DNA of 64,000 nucleotides from Edaphochlamys debaryana (GCA_016858145.1 JAEHOE010000022.1:744001-808000), one strand, 5' to 3'. Positions 10,001 to 18,867 are shown, numbered from the stretch's first letter. Numbers and translations: made by a program. The notes: a model not told the origin generated them from the sequence alone.

Positions 10001-13000
10001 CCTCAGCACGGGCAGCTCGGAAGACTCGCCACACCTGGATCCATGCAGGCGAACGACCTTCACCCCTCCTCTCCCGCCTTCTGCGACCACCAGCCGCCTG
10101 CCGCCGAATCTGCGCACTCCGTCGAGCTGACGGGACCCTCACCTCTACCCCCCGCGAGATGGCACACAGCGTAGCCCGCTTCTGGCAGCGAGTCAGCACA
10201 CCCAGCCCAGTTGACCATACCGCCCGTGCACAGGTGCTCCAGGCGCTTCGGGAGGCAGCGCTCAACTGCCCTGAGGAGTCAGTCACCAAGATGGGGGAGC
10301 CGACGGTGACTGCGACGGAGGTGGCAGCGGCCATCTCCGCCGCCCCGCAAGGCAAAGCCCCCGGCGCGGACGGCATCCCCATGGAGCTGTACAAGGCATA
10401 TAGCGGGCAGTTCTCGAGCATCCTAGCAGCCGTGTTCTCAGCGGCAATGGCGGCTGGTACAGCGCCTCGTGGCTTTCTTGACGGTGTGATTTCGTGCTTC
10501 TTCAAGTCAGGCGACCCAACCCAGCCCGCCAACTATAGGCCCATCACGCTGCTGGACACGGACTACCGAACTTTGGCCCGCGTCCTGGCAGCCCGCCTGC
10601 AACCAGCCTTCACCGCCATTATCAGCCCCGAGCAGACCGCCTTTCTGTCAGGTCGACGGATTGCTGATAACATCATGCTCATGCAGCTGACACCAGAGCT
10701 GCTAAGAGTGGCAGGTGAGGAGGGGCTCATGGCCTTCCTAGATTTCCACAAGGCGTACGACACGCTGGACCGGGGCTTCCTGTTTGAGTGCCTGGAAGCG
10801 CTGGGGGTTGGCAATGGCTTCCTGGCGTGGGTGCGGCTTCTGCACCAGGGCACAAGATCCGCGGCCCTAGTCAACGGCGACGTATCAGGTCACCTGGAGA
10901 TAACAGCAGGGGTACGGCAAGGCTGCCCATTAGCGCCGCTGCTCTACCTGGCGGCCGCTCAAGCGCTACTATCGTGGCTTGCTAAACAGGGATTCCAGAT
11001 TGCTCTCTCACCCAACGGCCGCCAGCTTGTCCTCCGAGCTTCCCAATACGCAGACGACTACACGCAATTCTTGCGACCCAACACAGCCGCCGCTTTCGCT
11101 GCAGCCATGGAGACCTTTGCGCAAGCAAGTGGACAACGCCTGAACGCCAGCAAGTCGGAGCTGCTCCCCGTCGGCCTGATCCCACCGCCTGCGCCGCTGC
11201 CCGCGCCGCTGCCCGGCCCACCGCCCGCGCCGCCGCACGGCCCGCCGCACGCACCGGCGCTGGACCCACCACCAGATCCACCGCCCACGCTGCCGCCTGG
11301 CCTGCCGCCCGCGCTGCCGCCTGGCCTGCCGCCCGCGCCGCCGCCTGGCCTGCTGCCCGCGCCGCCGCCTGGCCTGCCGCCCGCGCCGCCGCCTGGCCTG
11401 CCGCCCGCGCCGCCGCCTGGCCTGCCGCCCGCGCCGCCGCCTGGCCTGCTGCCCGCGCCGCCGCCTGGCCTGCCGCCCGCGCCGCCGCCTGGCCTGCCGC
11501 CCGCGCCGCCGCCTGGCCTGCCGCCCGCGCCGCCGCCTGGCCCGCCGCCCGCGCCGCCGCCTGGCCTGCCGCCCGCGCCGCCGCCTGGCCTGCCGCCCGC
11601 GCCGCCGCCTGGCCTGCCGCCCGCGCCGCCGCCTGAGCCGCCGCCCGCGCCGCCGCCTGGCCTGCCGCCCGCGCCGCCGCCTGGCCTGCCGCCCGCGCCG
11701 CCGCCTGAGCCGCCGCCCGGCCTGCCGCCCGCACCGCCACCCCCTGATACCTCACTGCGAACCGTCGTGAAGGCCAAGACCCTGGGGGTAACAGTCGCCA
11801 ACACCGCCGCCCTGTGCAAGCCGGCCATCGCCCTGGATGGAGTCTACTCGGCTCTAACCAAGCTGGTGTCCCTGAATCTTTCAGCCTTTGGGAGAGCGTC
11901 GACGGCCTCTGGCTACGCAATCTCCAAGGTCCTGTACCACCTGGAATTCGCTTTCCCCCCCCCGCCCGAGCTGCAGCGACTCTGCAGCACGGTCGCAGCC
12001 ATGGTGGACCGCAGCATGACGCCGGCGGCACACGCCAGTAACCCACACGCTCGCCTACCGGGGATAGGCTACAAGGCGATGTGCGTCCCCCCGGAGGACG
12101 GAGGGCTCGGCCTCCTCCCGGTGGTAGAACACGTACGGGCCCGACAAGCGGTGCTGGCGACACGCTGCGTGCTGGGCAGCTGCCCGAACCTCCTCCGCTT
12201 CAGGCCAGTGTGGCCGACGGTCGCAATGGAGCTCCTCCGACGAACGCACCCGGCCGTACACCCCCTCTGCCTCTTCACAGCCCAGCGGGCAGGCCCCAAC
12301 GCCGCCACCAAGGTGCTGGGGACCACGGCAAACAGCCCCTGCCCGACGCTGAACATGATAACGGGGGCACTCCTTCATCTCCCCCGGGTTGAGTTGATCA
12401 AGAGCCCCGCGGTGGGGCCGTGGGTACACAGCGCGCCAGTATGGGGAAATCCGGCCCTCAGACCCGCAGCAGCGGGCCGTGGGGGGCTGGAAAGCATGTA
12501 TGCGGACCTGATGGGTATCAATGAATTGAGGACTGTTGGCCAACTAGTAAGAGCCTATAGGGCAGGGGCGGGAGCAAGGGCGGGGCTCAGTGGAGCCCAG
12601 GGGGGCAGGCTGCCACCGATGGCTAGGAGCGAGTGCTCAAGGAAGGTGAAAGAGAACATCGTAGTTGGTCTGTGGGGACGAGGGGGGTATGAGTCTCTAC
12701 CCGCAGCGCTACGCAATGGCCCTGCGCTCCTAGGGAGGATCGATAGCTTGATGGGCCATATTCCCGTACCGTGGGTGCAAGCAGCAACGGAGGTGGAAGA
12801 GAACCCGGACTTGGCCTGCCCAGAGGAGGAGGCATGGAAAGAACTCTTGGGATGCATAGGTTGGCGGATCGGACAGACGCTTGTGTCAGCGGCTAGGCTG
12901 TCGGTGAGCTTGGCCACGGCCCTGCAGATGGAGCCCGCTTTTGAGTATGTGAAAGGCAAGCATTTGAATTTTGTGGCAGAGGCGCTGAGTGGTGGGGTAG

Positions 13001-13608
13001 GGGACGAGTCAGACCTGTTGGACCTACAAGCCACCTTGCGCAGGCTGTGGGCCCTGCGCTGGGAGAACGTGTGGAAGGAAGCTTTCTGGCGCTTGGCGCT
13101 CAACGGCTTTACTGGCTTTTCGGCACATGAAGGAACGGCCACGTGCCCATGTGAGATTGCGATGCACGGAGGGGACAGATTGCACCACTTTTGGAAATGC
13201 TACTTGGCTGAGGGCCTGGTTGATGAGATGTGCGCGTGTCTAGGGGGCGAGCAGGGCATGCCATGGACCTGGCCACTTCGCCGGTTCAATCTTTGGCTGG
13301 CTCGACCAACGGAGGGAGTTGACCAGAGAGTGTGGGATGTGGTGTGTCTTGCAGCCACGACAGCCATGGAGAAGGGACGCCGATATCTATACGCGACAAG
13401 GGAGAATGGGAATCGCCTCGGGGTGCTGAACCGTGGACGTGTGTTGGTGTCAGCTGAGTTTTGGGGAGCGCTTCACTCTTTTGCTGCGCTCAGGCCACCA
13501 AGTGGCTGGGAGACAATACCGGCGGACCACCCTTTCCTGCGAGTCTCAGGTGGCAGATTGACAGTGCAGGAGCCCCCAGGCGTCCTGGCCTTGATTGACG
13601 ATGATTAA
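7078..13608 (+). CDS. LINE ORF2-like polyprotein: (RT start, endonuclease) repeated twice, then RT and CCHC finger
   Basis: One frame is open from the truncated junction at 7078 to the TAA at 13606-13608, about 2,176 codons with no own start. It copies element RNA and nicks target DNA. In order it reads: RT N-terminal segment (KAPGADGIP, YRPITLLDTDYR); APE-type endonuclease C-terminal half (WAGDFNF, DRFHVS, ADHRLVLL) with an alanine-rich linker; the same two blocks again; then RT N-terminus a third time, continuing into the catalytic palm with YADD near 11047-11058. A proline repeat follows, then AKTLGVTV and a C-terminal zinc-finger-like CPC...H...C near 13143. The first APE half is missing. 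Because the duplication is a multiple of three, the frame survives, but the product would be aberrant. Confidence 0.8.
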   Translation, partial: GVAAAISAAPQGKAPGADGIPMELYKAYSGQFSSILAAVFSAAMAAGTAPRGFLDGVISCFFKSGDPTQPANYRPITLLDTDYRTLARVLAARLQPAFAAIISPEQTAFLSGRRIADNILRLSGWLAFWGPAQLGDNGGAAGGTAILVRSALVTSGALQVAGAHSATEDGRAVRVPVQWGGHSFTLLSTYLPSGQPTQQRLFIQQQLAPIAANAETHVWAGDFNFVMDPALDCSSGPNSRREDTATAGVFSAACPGLTDAFRSLHPTVRSFTFFYPSGASRLDRFHVSSDLAANVASCRIECGRPADHRLVLLRLSPSPAAQPPGKGLPRVRMHFLDFTDLRESFCEWIDSQRASMPTDSRQVLSWWPAVKAGINRELRALNQIAQQRSVSATAAEQTAAQSAEAAMAAVEAGDEAAAAQAVAARSAAARAACRASARAARKTRHTWIHAGERPSPLLSRLLRPPAACRRICALRRADGTLTSTPREMAHSVARFWQRVSTPSPVDHTARAQVLQALREAALNCPEESVTKMGEPTVTATEVAAAISAAPQGKAPGADGIPMELYKAYSGQFSSILAAVFSAAMAAGTAPRGFLDGVISCFFKSGDPTQPANYRPITLLDTDYRTLARVLAARLQPAFAAIISPEQTAFLSGRRIADNILRLSGWLAFWGPAQLGDNGGAAGGTAILVRSALVTSGALQVAGAHSATEDGRAVRVPVQWGGHSFTLLSTYLPSGQPTQQRLFIQQQLAPIAANAETHVWAGDFNFVMDPALDCSSGPNSRREDTATAGVFSAACPGLTDAFRSLHPTVRSFTFFYPSGASRLDRFHVSSDLAANVASCRIECGRPADHRLVLLRLSPSPAAQPPGKGLPRVRMHFLDFTDLRESFCEWIDSQRASMPTDSRQVLSWWPAVKAGINRELRALNQIAQQRSVSATAAEQTAAQSAEAAMAAVEAGDEAAAAQAVAARSAAARAACRASARAARKTRHTWIHAGERPSPLLSRLLRPPAACRRICALRRADGTLTSTPREMAHSVARFWQRVSTPSPVDHTARAQVLQALREAALNCPEESVTKMGEPTVTATEVAAAISAAPQGKAPGADGIPMELYKAYSGQFSSILAAVFSAAMAAGTAPRGFLDGVISCFFKSGDPTQPANYRPITLLDTDYRTLARVLAARLQPAFTAIISPEQTAFLSGRRIADNIMLMQLTPELLRVAGEEGLMAFLDFHKAYDTLDRGFLFECLEALGVGNGFLAWVRLLHQGTRSAALVNGDVSGHLEITAGVRQGCPLAPLLYLAAAQALLSWLAKQGFQIALSPNGRQLVLRASQYADDYTQFLRPNTAAAFAAAMETFAQASGQRLNASKSELLPVGLIPPPAPLPAPLPGPPPAPPHGPPHAPALDPPPDPPPTLPPGLPPALPPGLPPAPPPGLLPAPPPGLPPAPPPGLPPAPPPGLPPAPPPGLLPAPPPGLPPAPPPGLPPAPPPGLPPAPPPGPPPAPPPGLPPAPPPGLPPAPPPGLPPAPPPEPPPAPPPGLPPAPPPGLPPAPPPEPPPGLPPAPPPPDTSLRTVVKAKTLGVTVANTAALCKPAIALDGVYSALTKLVSLNLSAFGRASTASGYAISKVLYHLEFAFPPPPELQRLCSTVAAMVDRSMTPAAHASNPHARLPGIGYKAMCVPPEDGGLGLLPVVEHVRARQAVLATRCVLGSCPNLLRFRPVWPTVAMELLRRTHPAVHPLCLFTAQRAGPNAATKVLGTTANSPCPTLNMITGALLHLPRVELIKSPAVGPWVHSAPVWGNPALRPAAAGRGGLESMYADLMGINELRTVGQLVRAYRAGAGARAGLSGAQGGRLPPMARSECSRKVKENIVVGLWGRGGYESLPAALRNGPALLGRIDSLMGHIPVPWVQAATEVEENPDLACPEEEAWKELLGCIGWRIGQTLVSAARLSVSLATALQMEPAFEYVKGKHLNFVAEALSGGVGDESDLLDLQATLRRLWALRWENVWKEAFWRLALNGFTGFSAHEGTATCPCEIAMHGGDRLHHFWKCYLAEGLVDEMCACLGGEQGMPWTWPLRRFNLWLARPTEGVDQRVWDVVCLAATTAMEKGRRYLYATRENGNRLGVLNRGRVLVSAEFWGALHSFAALRPPSGWETIPADHPFLRVSGGRLTVQEPPGVLALIDDD
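7081..10674 (+). repeat. 1,620-bp in-frame tandem duplication inside the LINE
   Basis: The segment beginning GCAGCGGCCATCTCC recurs at about 7084, 8704 and 10324, a period of exactly 1,620 bp (540 codons). Two full periods are followed by a partial third that leaves the repeat at about 10672, where GATAACAT continues into the normal RT instead of into endonuclease sequence. The copies look identical except for one G/A difference (7371/8991 against 10611). The 8-bp GATAACAT at the switch point is a likely microhomology. Confidence 0.9.
11170..11742 (+). repeat. Proline-codon minisatellite inside the LINE RT
   Basis: A 24-bp unit (CTGCCGCCCGCGCCGCCGCCTGGC and variants) is repeated about twenty times and encodes repeats of LPPAPPPG. 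It sits between the palm segment ending NASKSELLPVG and the AKTLGVTV segment and keeps the frame. The opposite strand gives long Ala/Gly open frames that are shadows of this repeat. Confidence 0.9.
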
Positions 13609-13794
13609 AGGCACAGCGGAATTAGTGGAATAGTACTGAGGGGGGCTCTACGGGCCCGACCCTAGCAACGTGGTGTGACGACCGAAAGTCAGTCACGTTG
13701 CGTGGGTGTCGGTGTGCAGGTGGCACACCCAGTAGGTGGCGCTCTCGCTCAACCCCTCCCCTTCTGGAGGCGGTTCCTGCTGTAACCATCGCAT

Positions 13795-13804
13795 CCTGCA
13801 TGTC
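13795..13804. repeat. Right target-site duplication of the unit A LINE (10 bp)
   Basis: This is the second copy of CCTGCATGTC, after which the interrupted F-box/LRR-like gene resumes (TGTCCGACAACGG...). Confidence 0.85.
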
Positions 13805-14358
13805 TGTCCGACAACGGCTTACCCTGGTCGGAGAAGGTCGGGCACCACTCGCCGCCTTCAAGACAATTATTATTCACGGGGATAAGACCTACTACAACGT
13901 CATCAAGCCGGCCCTCAGCCTGACCGAGCGGCAACGGGATCGAGGACATCTGCCATCCCACGCACAACCTGTGCGCTGGACGGCCCAGCTGTTCAGAAAG
14001 CGACTCTGTTGCCCTGCCGCGGACGACACAGCCTCTGCATTCATGTACGTGGTGCAGTGCGTCACGTCGGAAACAGCGTCGCTACTGCTGAGGAACCTTC
14101 GCCGCGCGGCCACCGACGCACTAATGAACACGCGATTTCAAGTCAGCGACATGGCCTGGATCGACATCCTGTCCGAGGTGAGCGTTTACAGAGAGCAAGC
14201 GAGCACAAACACGTGACGTCCAGCGATTTCACATAGCTCTCGTTCCCGTTACGCCGCAGGCGGTGCAAGCGGTGGCCCCCGCCTGCAGCATTCATGACAT
14301 TCTTTTCATTATTGAGCGACTGCAAAGACTGCAGCAAATGCACGACAGGTCGTGGTGA

Positions 14359-14708
14359 TCTGAGCACATAGTAGAGTGTTTCATAGCAGGGCACACAGCG
14401 GGCCGACCAGCGCATTCTGTACCACTATTTGTACAGCGCCCAGGTGACTTCGGCCTGTGGTTTGACCACCTAATTGTGTAAAGATTGCAAAATATTGCGA
14501 TACAACCACCGGTGTAATTATGGTTATCACCATGGCCCGGCCTGTGCGGGACAACTGGACTGTATTCTGTAACATTACTTGTTCGCCAGAGCTACCCCCC
14601 TCTACGAGCGAGACCACTCGGGGGGACCACTCGGCCCGACCAGTTCGGCCCTTGGCCGAACTCCACCACGCCTTGGCACCAGTTGGCGATCTCTGCCAGT
14701 TGTCGTTG
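14359..14708. other. Helitron unit A: 3' subterminal region and right end
   Basis: This non-coding tail runs from the stop of the F-box/LRR-like gene to the last base shared by units A and B. It contains the near-palindrome GTAACATTAC (14569-14578) and a strong hairpin near the end. Beyond 14708 the two units have unrelated sequence, as expected of an element terminus. The terminal bases do not form a classical CTRR end. Confidence 0.6.
14642..14662. other. Terminal hairpin of Helitron unit A
   Basis: AGTTCGGCC (14642-14650) and GGCCGAACT (14654-14662) form a perfect 9-bp stem with a 3-nt loop, 46 nt inside the right boundary. A hairpin close to the 3' end is the standard rolling-circle termination signal of Helitrons. 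An identical hairpin lies at 41083-41103. Confidence 0.75.
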
Positions 14709-15587
14709 GTGTCGTTTGGAACCTCTGTCGATCCCATGTACCTCACGTCCTGTACCCCTCCTGCATGTTGTAGGCACTCCTTCACCGACGTTTCAATGAA
14801 GAATTACGAGCCGCCACCTCCGTTCTGGAGCCCTCTACTCCCGGCGTATTCCCTCCCACCGCTAGCGTCAGGGGGTGACTCTGAGTCTGATCTGGATGAT
14901 ATGCCGGAACTTGTCCCGGATGCCCGCTCAGAAGAGGTCCCCCCAGCGCCTGCTAGGCGTCCTAGTGGCTGGTGGAGCCTTGCTCCTAGACCGCCTCGTC
15001 GCAACCGGTATGCCCGGTGACCACGACCCATCGCGGTTGATGGGTTTGCTGCCGGGTATCCTGTGGAAGTGGCGTTGAACGGAATGTGGACCTCATCGCG
15101 GGTGCGGCCAAGGAAGTGGCCGGTGGCGGGGCGTTGATTCTGCCCCGCCCCCTTAACCCCGAAGTGGGGCACGCACGGGTTCGCCCGTTGCGTACTATTA
15201 TTAAGATTATAGACCTCATCGCTGGCAAGAGCTCATGTACTTGAGACACCAGAGGGGCAAGGCATCTGTGGTTGCGAGTTGGTGTAGTGTGACCCCGAAG
15301 AAAGCCACATGTAAGGAATTGGGAAATCTTGGTCGGAGCTGTCCCTGACATCAGTAGGGCTGACCATGAGTGATTCCTCAGGTCGATTCGTCCAAGTCGT
15401 CGACTGGCTGATTCTATCGGTTGACGACTCGGATGCCCAGGGAACACAGAGGATGGCGACTCAGATGCCCACGGTTATGTTTCCACCTCCCGCAGCGGTG
15501 GCCGGAGCAGCCTGCCCCTGCACCAGCCTTCGCACATTGCCAGCGATTCAGGAACTGAGGTCTATAGCGGTATGGTTGTCCATTCAC
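14709..15587. other. 5' region of Helitron unit B
   Basis: About 880 bp lie between the inferred left end and the first promoter. A 75-codon proline- and acid-rich frame (14796-15020, starting MKNYEPPPP) and a non-ATG open frame (15041-15244) are present, but neither has support beyond being open. A hairpin with a TTCG loop is at 15171-15193. Transposition signals would be expected somewhere here. Confidence 0.4.
15171..15193. other. Hairpin with TTCG loop near the left end of unit B
   Basis: ACGCACGGG, TTCG, CCCGTTGCGT pairs with one bulged T. It lies about 460 bp inside the inferred left end. Confidence 0.45.
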
Positions 15588-15595
15588 TATAAAGG
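15588..15595 (+). promoter_or_regulatory. TATA box upstream of the OTU-Rep-helicase coding region
   Basis: TATAAAGG stands 308 bp before the ATG at 15903, in a position fitting a core promoter with a 5' leader of about 280 nt. Confidence 0.5.
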
Positions 15596-15902
15596 GGCTG
15601 CGTGAGAAAACGGTCGTTGGTCTGGGGTGTTTGGACCCCCCCTGCTGTGGCGTGAGTTTTGAGTTGTTGCCCCAGCTTCCGCTTTGTGCCAGGCACTCAC
15701 GACACAAGCCTTCAGCGGTTTGGTAGATTCCCAAGTGTATACGGGCTCTGTCTGAGAATGGTCGAGATGTGGTCTTTTGGGGATGGCGGCTCACTGTATT
15801 GGCACATACGAAGTGGTGTCCGGTGTAGTTAATACACATACGCAATACTTATTGCAGTTCAGAACTCAGCGGTTTGAAGCTTTGTTGTATCCGCCTTGAA
15901 GA

Positions 15903-17761
15903 ATGGCCGGTGCTCAGGTCCCTCAGTCGTTTGCCATCGAGCTTGAGACACCAAAGGATGGATCATGCAGTTTACACGCGGTTCTCGCCACAGCTGCGAC
16001 CGATGAGGAGCGTTTCGCGGCTGTGGCATTCGTCCGTGAATTGCTGATGGTGCTCGCGTCACGTCGCGATGTGTTCTTTTCGTGGCTCTGGAGCTTCTGC
16101 GTGGACCCGGACTCTGCTCACATCACGGGGACCGCAATCCAGGCTGTGGTGGCTGGCCCGCGGACGTCGGCGGTTCCCTACCTGCGCTCGGCGTCGTCAT
16201 ACAGCGCGTGGATTGGTGATCCCTGTTCGTGGCTCACGTACCTAGAACTACAACTCGTGTCAGCGCTGCTGGGTGTGTCCATCCTCACCTGGCAGCGCGT
16301 TGGCCAGGCTGCAGAGTACACTCGCGTGGCAGCTGTGTCTTCGGGGAAGGCCGGCCCCGTGGTATCCGTGCTGTACGAGAACTCTGGCAAGAACAACCAC
16401 GGCCATTACAAGGGCCTCGTCGACACTCCGGAGCACTTTGGCGGGCTGGTCAGAGTTGGTGCAGCCGACCTCAAAGAGCTGGCAGTGCCTGCTGTGCTTG
16501 GGCCGGCTGTCAACGCCGTCTTGGACGCCTACCGCGGTGCGTACCAACGTAGATTTGCTACGACAAAGTTTGTGGGAACGGAGTTTGTGCTTGACTGGTA
16601 TATGAACTTTAGGGAAGTAATGCCTGTGCAGGTGATCCGCGGATGACACTGCTGCGGTCGGCCATGTCGTCAATGCCGAGGGTGGTGCCGGTCCAGCGAC
16701 AGACGTCGCAGAGGTCAAGCGTCGCGGTCCAGGAGACAGTTGTTTCAGCGGCAACGGCTTTTGCAGGCCCGGTCACCCCACAGCCTGTGGGAGCTGGGCG
16801 TGTGGTGGACCGTCGTGCGGCCACCCTTCGCGGCGTGAACCAAGGTGGTGGTAACGGATGCAGCAGTCACCCCATGACAACGGTTCACGGGATGCCTCCA
16901 CCTCATTCGGCATGCCCGCGTGCGGATGCGGGCGCGTGTGGAGCTGCTGAGGATGGGTGGCAGGAACCGCGTCACCGTCGATCGTCGCGTCTGGCGGTTT
17001 CGTCCAAGGTCGTAAGGGTCCACCCGACGACGACTGTCAACCGCTACGAGGGGCTCCAGGAGCTGGACGAAATCTGCGACAACGGGGCCAACATAGCGGG
17101 CGCTTCGGACAACGACGACCACGTCACCTCAGGCGACGACCACGACACCTCAGGCGACGACGACGACACCTCGGACGACGACGACGACACCTCGACCTCG
17201 GACGACGACAATGACGAAGTCACCTCGGACGTCTTGGACCAGTCGTCCGACGACGACCGACCGACCGACCAGGCATCGGAGACGACGTCAGCACACACCT
17301 CGGCAGAGGAGGCGTCGGCGGAGACCTCTCCCGCGGAGTCGTCGTCGGAGTACGGTGTGAGCACCGACGGTACCAGCATTGAGGGAAGCAGCGATTCGTC
17401 TGCAGGCGATCTCTCGGACGAGGAGATGTGCTCTAGTGAGTCCACTGAGGTGGCCCCAATCCATGACGTGGAGCCGAAGCCTTCGTCCGTGGCAGCTCTT
17501 TTGGAGGAGGCTTGCGCAGAGGAAGGTGGAAGCCATGGCCGTGGCAGTGGTCGTGGTCGCGGTCGAGGCCGCGGTCGAGGCCGCGGTCGAGGTCGGGGTC
17601 GAAGCAGTGGTGGTGGTGGCCGGTTCGCTCGCGCCACCGCACGAGGACGTGGTCGGCCGCCCGGGAAGTTCAAGTCTGTATTAACTGATCAAGCAGAGAT
17701 GAGGAAGGAGCAACTACGACGTTCAGGTGCGGAATTGGGCGCCCCATTTGCACCCTGTTGA
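15903..17761 (+). CDS. OTU-type cysteine protease with acidic and RGG tail (N-terminal part of Helitron polyprotein)
   Basis: The start at 15903 is followed at once by an OTU fold. Asp19-Gly-Ser-Cys22 (KDGSCSLHAV) is the nucleophile loop and NHGHYKGL (His166/His168) supplies the histidine; the segment PCSWLTYLELQLVSALLGV fits the central OTU helix. OTU proteases cleave ubiquitin-like chains and occur in some Helitrons, where they may also process the polyprotein. The frame stops at 16644-16646, but a phase-0 GT-AG intron at 16617-16696 (80 bp) joins it to a second frame. That frame holds an Asp/Ser/Thr-rich acidic block (about 17110-17440), Arg-Gly repeats (about 17540-17610) and a basic stretch. 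It ends in TGA at 17759-17761, unless a 72-bp intron (17727-17798, GTGCGG...TTTGTAG) is removed. That intron would delete the stop and fuse in frame to the PHD-finger segment. Confidence 0.7.
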
Positions 17762-17815
17762 CAATTCTCACACTTATCGATTGTCCACTCCTTTGTAGAG
17801 CGGTCTGTACCTGCA

Positions 17816-18867
17816 ATGAAGAAAACATCTGTGCCCGCCAAGACGCGGAAACCAGCGACGTGGAAACCTCCGGCCTCATTGCCCTGCCAAGTTTGTTCCA
17901 GTCCAGAGGAAGCTGGCCTGATGTTACTTTGCGATCGTTGTAGCACTGGATGGCACACGTACTGCCTTTCGCCGCCGCTGTCGGAAATCCCCTCGGGAGA
18001 GTGGCTGTGCCCTAACTGTGCATCGTTAGGCGTGTCCCTGGAGCTGTTACCACGCACAGAAGGTGCTGGTCGAACGTTCCCCGCTCGTAATCTCAGACTA
18101 AAGAAAGCTATCGTGGGTGAGTGCGAGGCCGTACTTGAATTGTTCGTTCTTGTCCGTACATTTATTTAACAGTTCGCCGTGTGCTTCAGGGTTGATGGAC
18201 CAGATATGCAAATTGGTGGGCGATACATTTGTCGTGCAAGCTTCAGCTGTCATACAGCAACTGTTGCCAAAGCATACGGCCGACAAATGCCAGACGTTGG
18301 CCGCAACGTGGGCGGAGGCGTGCCCAGATGGCTCTACAGCTCTTTCGGTCACAACTCCTCGACGACTCTCGGCGCTTCTATTGTGGTGTCGTGAACGTTG
18401 TTCGGCCCCTCAGACTGGAGCGTTTGCGATCGGATTACCCGCAAAGTTCTCGCGCGCATTGGGCAGAAGCCAAGGTGTGTGAACGGTGTGAGTATGTTGC
18501 CTGTAACGGGGTGCAAAGGTTGACGCTACCGCTATTTGCTTCAGGTGAAGGCGACAACGACAAGTCAGCACCACCGGCCCCAATAGTGGTATTTACTGAG
18601 GGCGCGTTCTGGGCAGTGGACAAGATCATAGCTCACCGAGCTGAGCGTTTGAAGGGCCGTCGTCGAATGTTCTATTTGGTGGCATGGTCGGGTTTCAGCG
18701 AGCCGTCATGGCAGCCTGCTGCTAATATTACATCCGACTTAAAGGAGGCTTATTGGTCGACTGGAGGTGTAGAAGGTATGTCTACGTGTCCGCCGATTTG
18801 GCAGACGGTTTGCAAGTGTTTCTGTCGCCTCACAGTCCCTGTTGACGGCCACACCGCCTTTACTTGA
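17816..18867 (+). CDS. PHD finger plus chromodomain segment of the Helitron polyprotein
   Basis: A C4HC3 PHD finger is clear at about 17884-18021: CQVC, CDRC, then His and Cys in GWHTYC, then CPNC. A chromodomain follows at about 18607-18732 (FWAVDKIIAHR...FYLVAWSGFSEPSWQPAANI), with the aromatic and Trp-x-Pro positions of the methyl-lysine cage. Such modules read histone tails, so they could steer integration or expression. Two phase-matched introns, 18117-18189 (73 bp, GTGAGT) and 18475-18544 (70 bp, GTGTGT), connect three reading frames. A third starts at GTATGT 18776. It can end at 18835, giving the stop at 18867, or at CCAG 18897, which joins in frame into the Rep-helicase. Only 54 and 35 bp separate this unit from its neighbours, which favours one continuous gene. 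Confidence 0.7.

Larger units (their letters stand above)
7078..13794 (+). mobile_element. 5'-truncated APE-type LINE (L1-like) with internal tandem duplication
   Basis: This non-LTR retrotransposon is inserted in the F-box/LRR-like cargo gene and flanked by a 10-bp target duplication. The left junction falls inside the reverse-transcriptase coding region, the 5' truncation typical of target-primed reverse transcription. The 3' end after the stop is about 186 bp and ends GTAACCATCGCAT without a poly(A) tail. The element contains three copies of an early RT segment and two copies of an endonuclease-linker segment in a 1,620-bp period. The empty site is preserved in unit B, so the insertion boundaries are certain. 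Confidence 0.88.
5746..14358 (+). pseudogene. Cargo gene 4, unit A copy: F-box/LRR-like gene, broken by stop and LINE insertion
   Basis: The frame starts at the ATG at 5746 and is homologous along its length to the intact paralogue at 41459-43316. The N-terminus looks F-box-like and is followed by leucine-rich segments, as in substrate-receptor proteins of SCF ubiquitin ligases; this assignment rests on pattern only. Three things break it. First, a 3-bp deletion at about 6207 relative to unit B fuses two codons into TAG (6208-6210). Second, small differences occur near 6840-6930. Third, a 6.7-kb LINE is inserted at 7078-13794. After the LINE the frame resumes, has a GT-AG intron at 14178-14259 (82 bp, phase 0), and ends at the TGA at 14356-14358. 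Without these lesions it would encode about 580 residues. Confidence 0.6.

Noticed and set aside
11170..11742. Regularly spaced repeats suggesting a CRISPR array
   Set aside because: Contiguous 24-bp units without spacers, in a coding frame of a eukaryotic LINE.
10982..12163. Long minus-strand frames rich in Ala, Gly and Arg
   Set aside because: They are the reverse complement of the proline-codon minisatellite and flanking RT.
15041..15244. A 67-codon open frame without ATG near the left end of unit B, with plausible amino-acid make-up
   Set aside because: No start, no splice sites that connect it convincingly, and it overlaps the TTCG hairpin. Left as non-coding.
15366..15605. 79-codon plus-strand frame before the OTU gene
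   Set aside because: It runs over the TATA box at 15588 and has no domain character.
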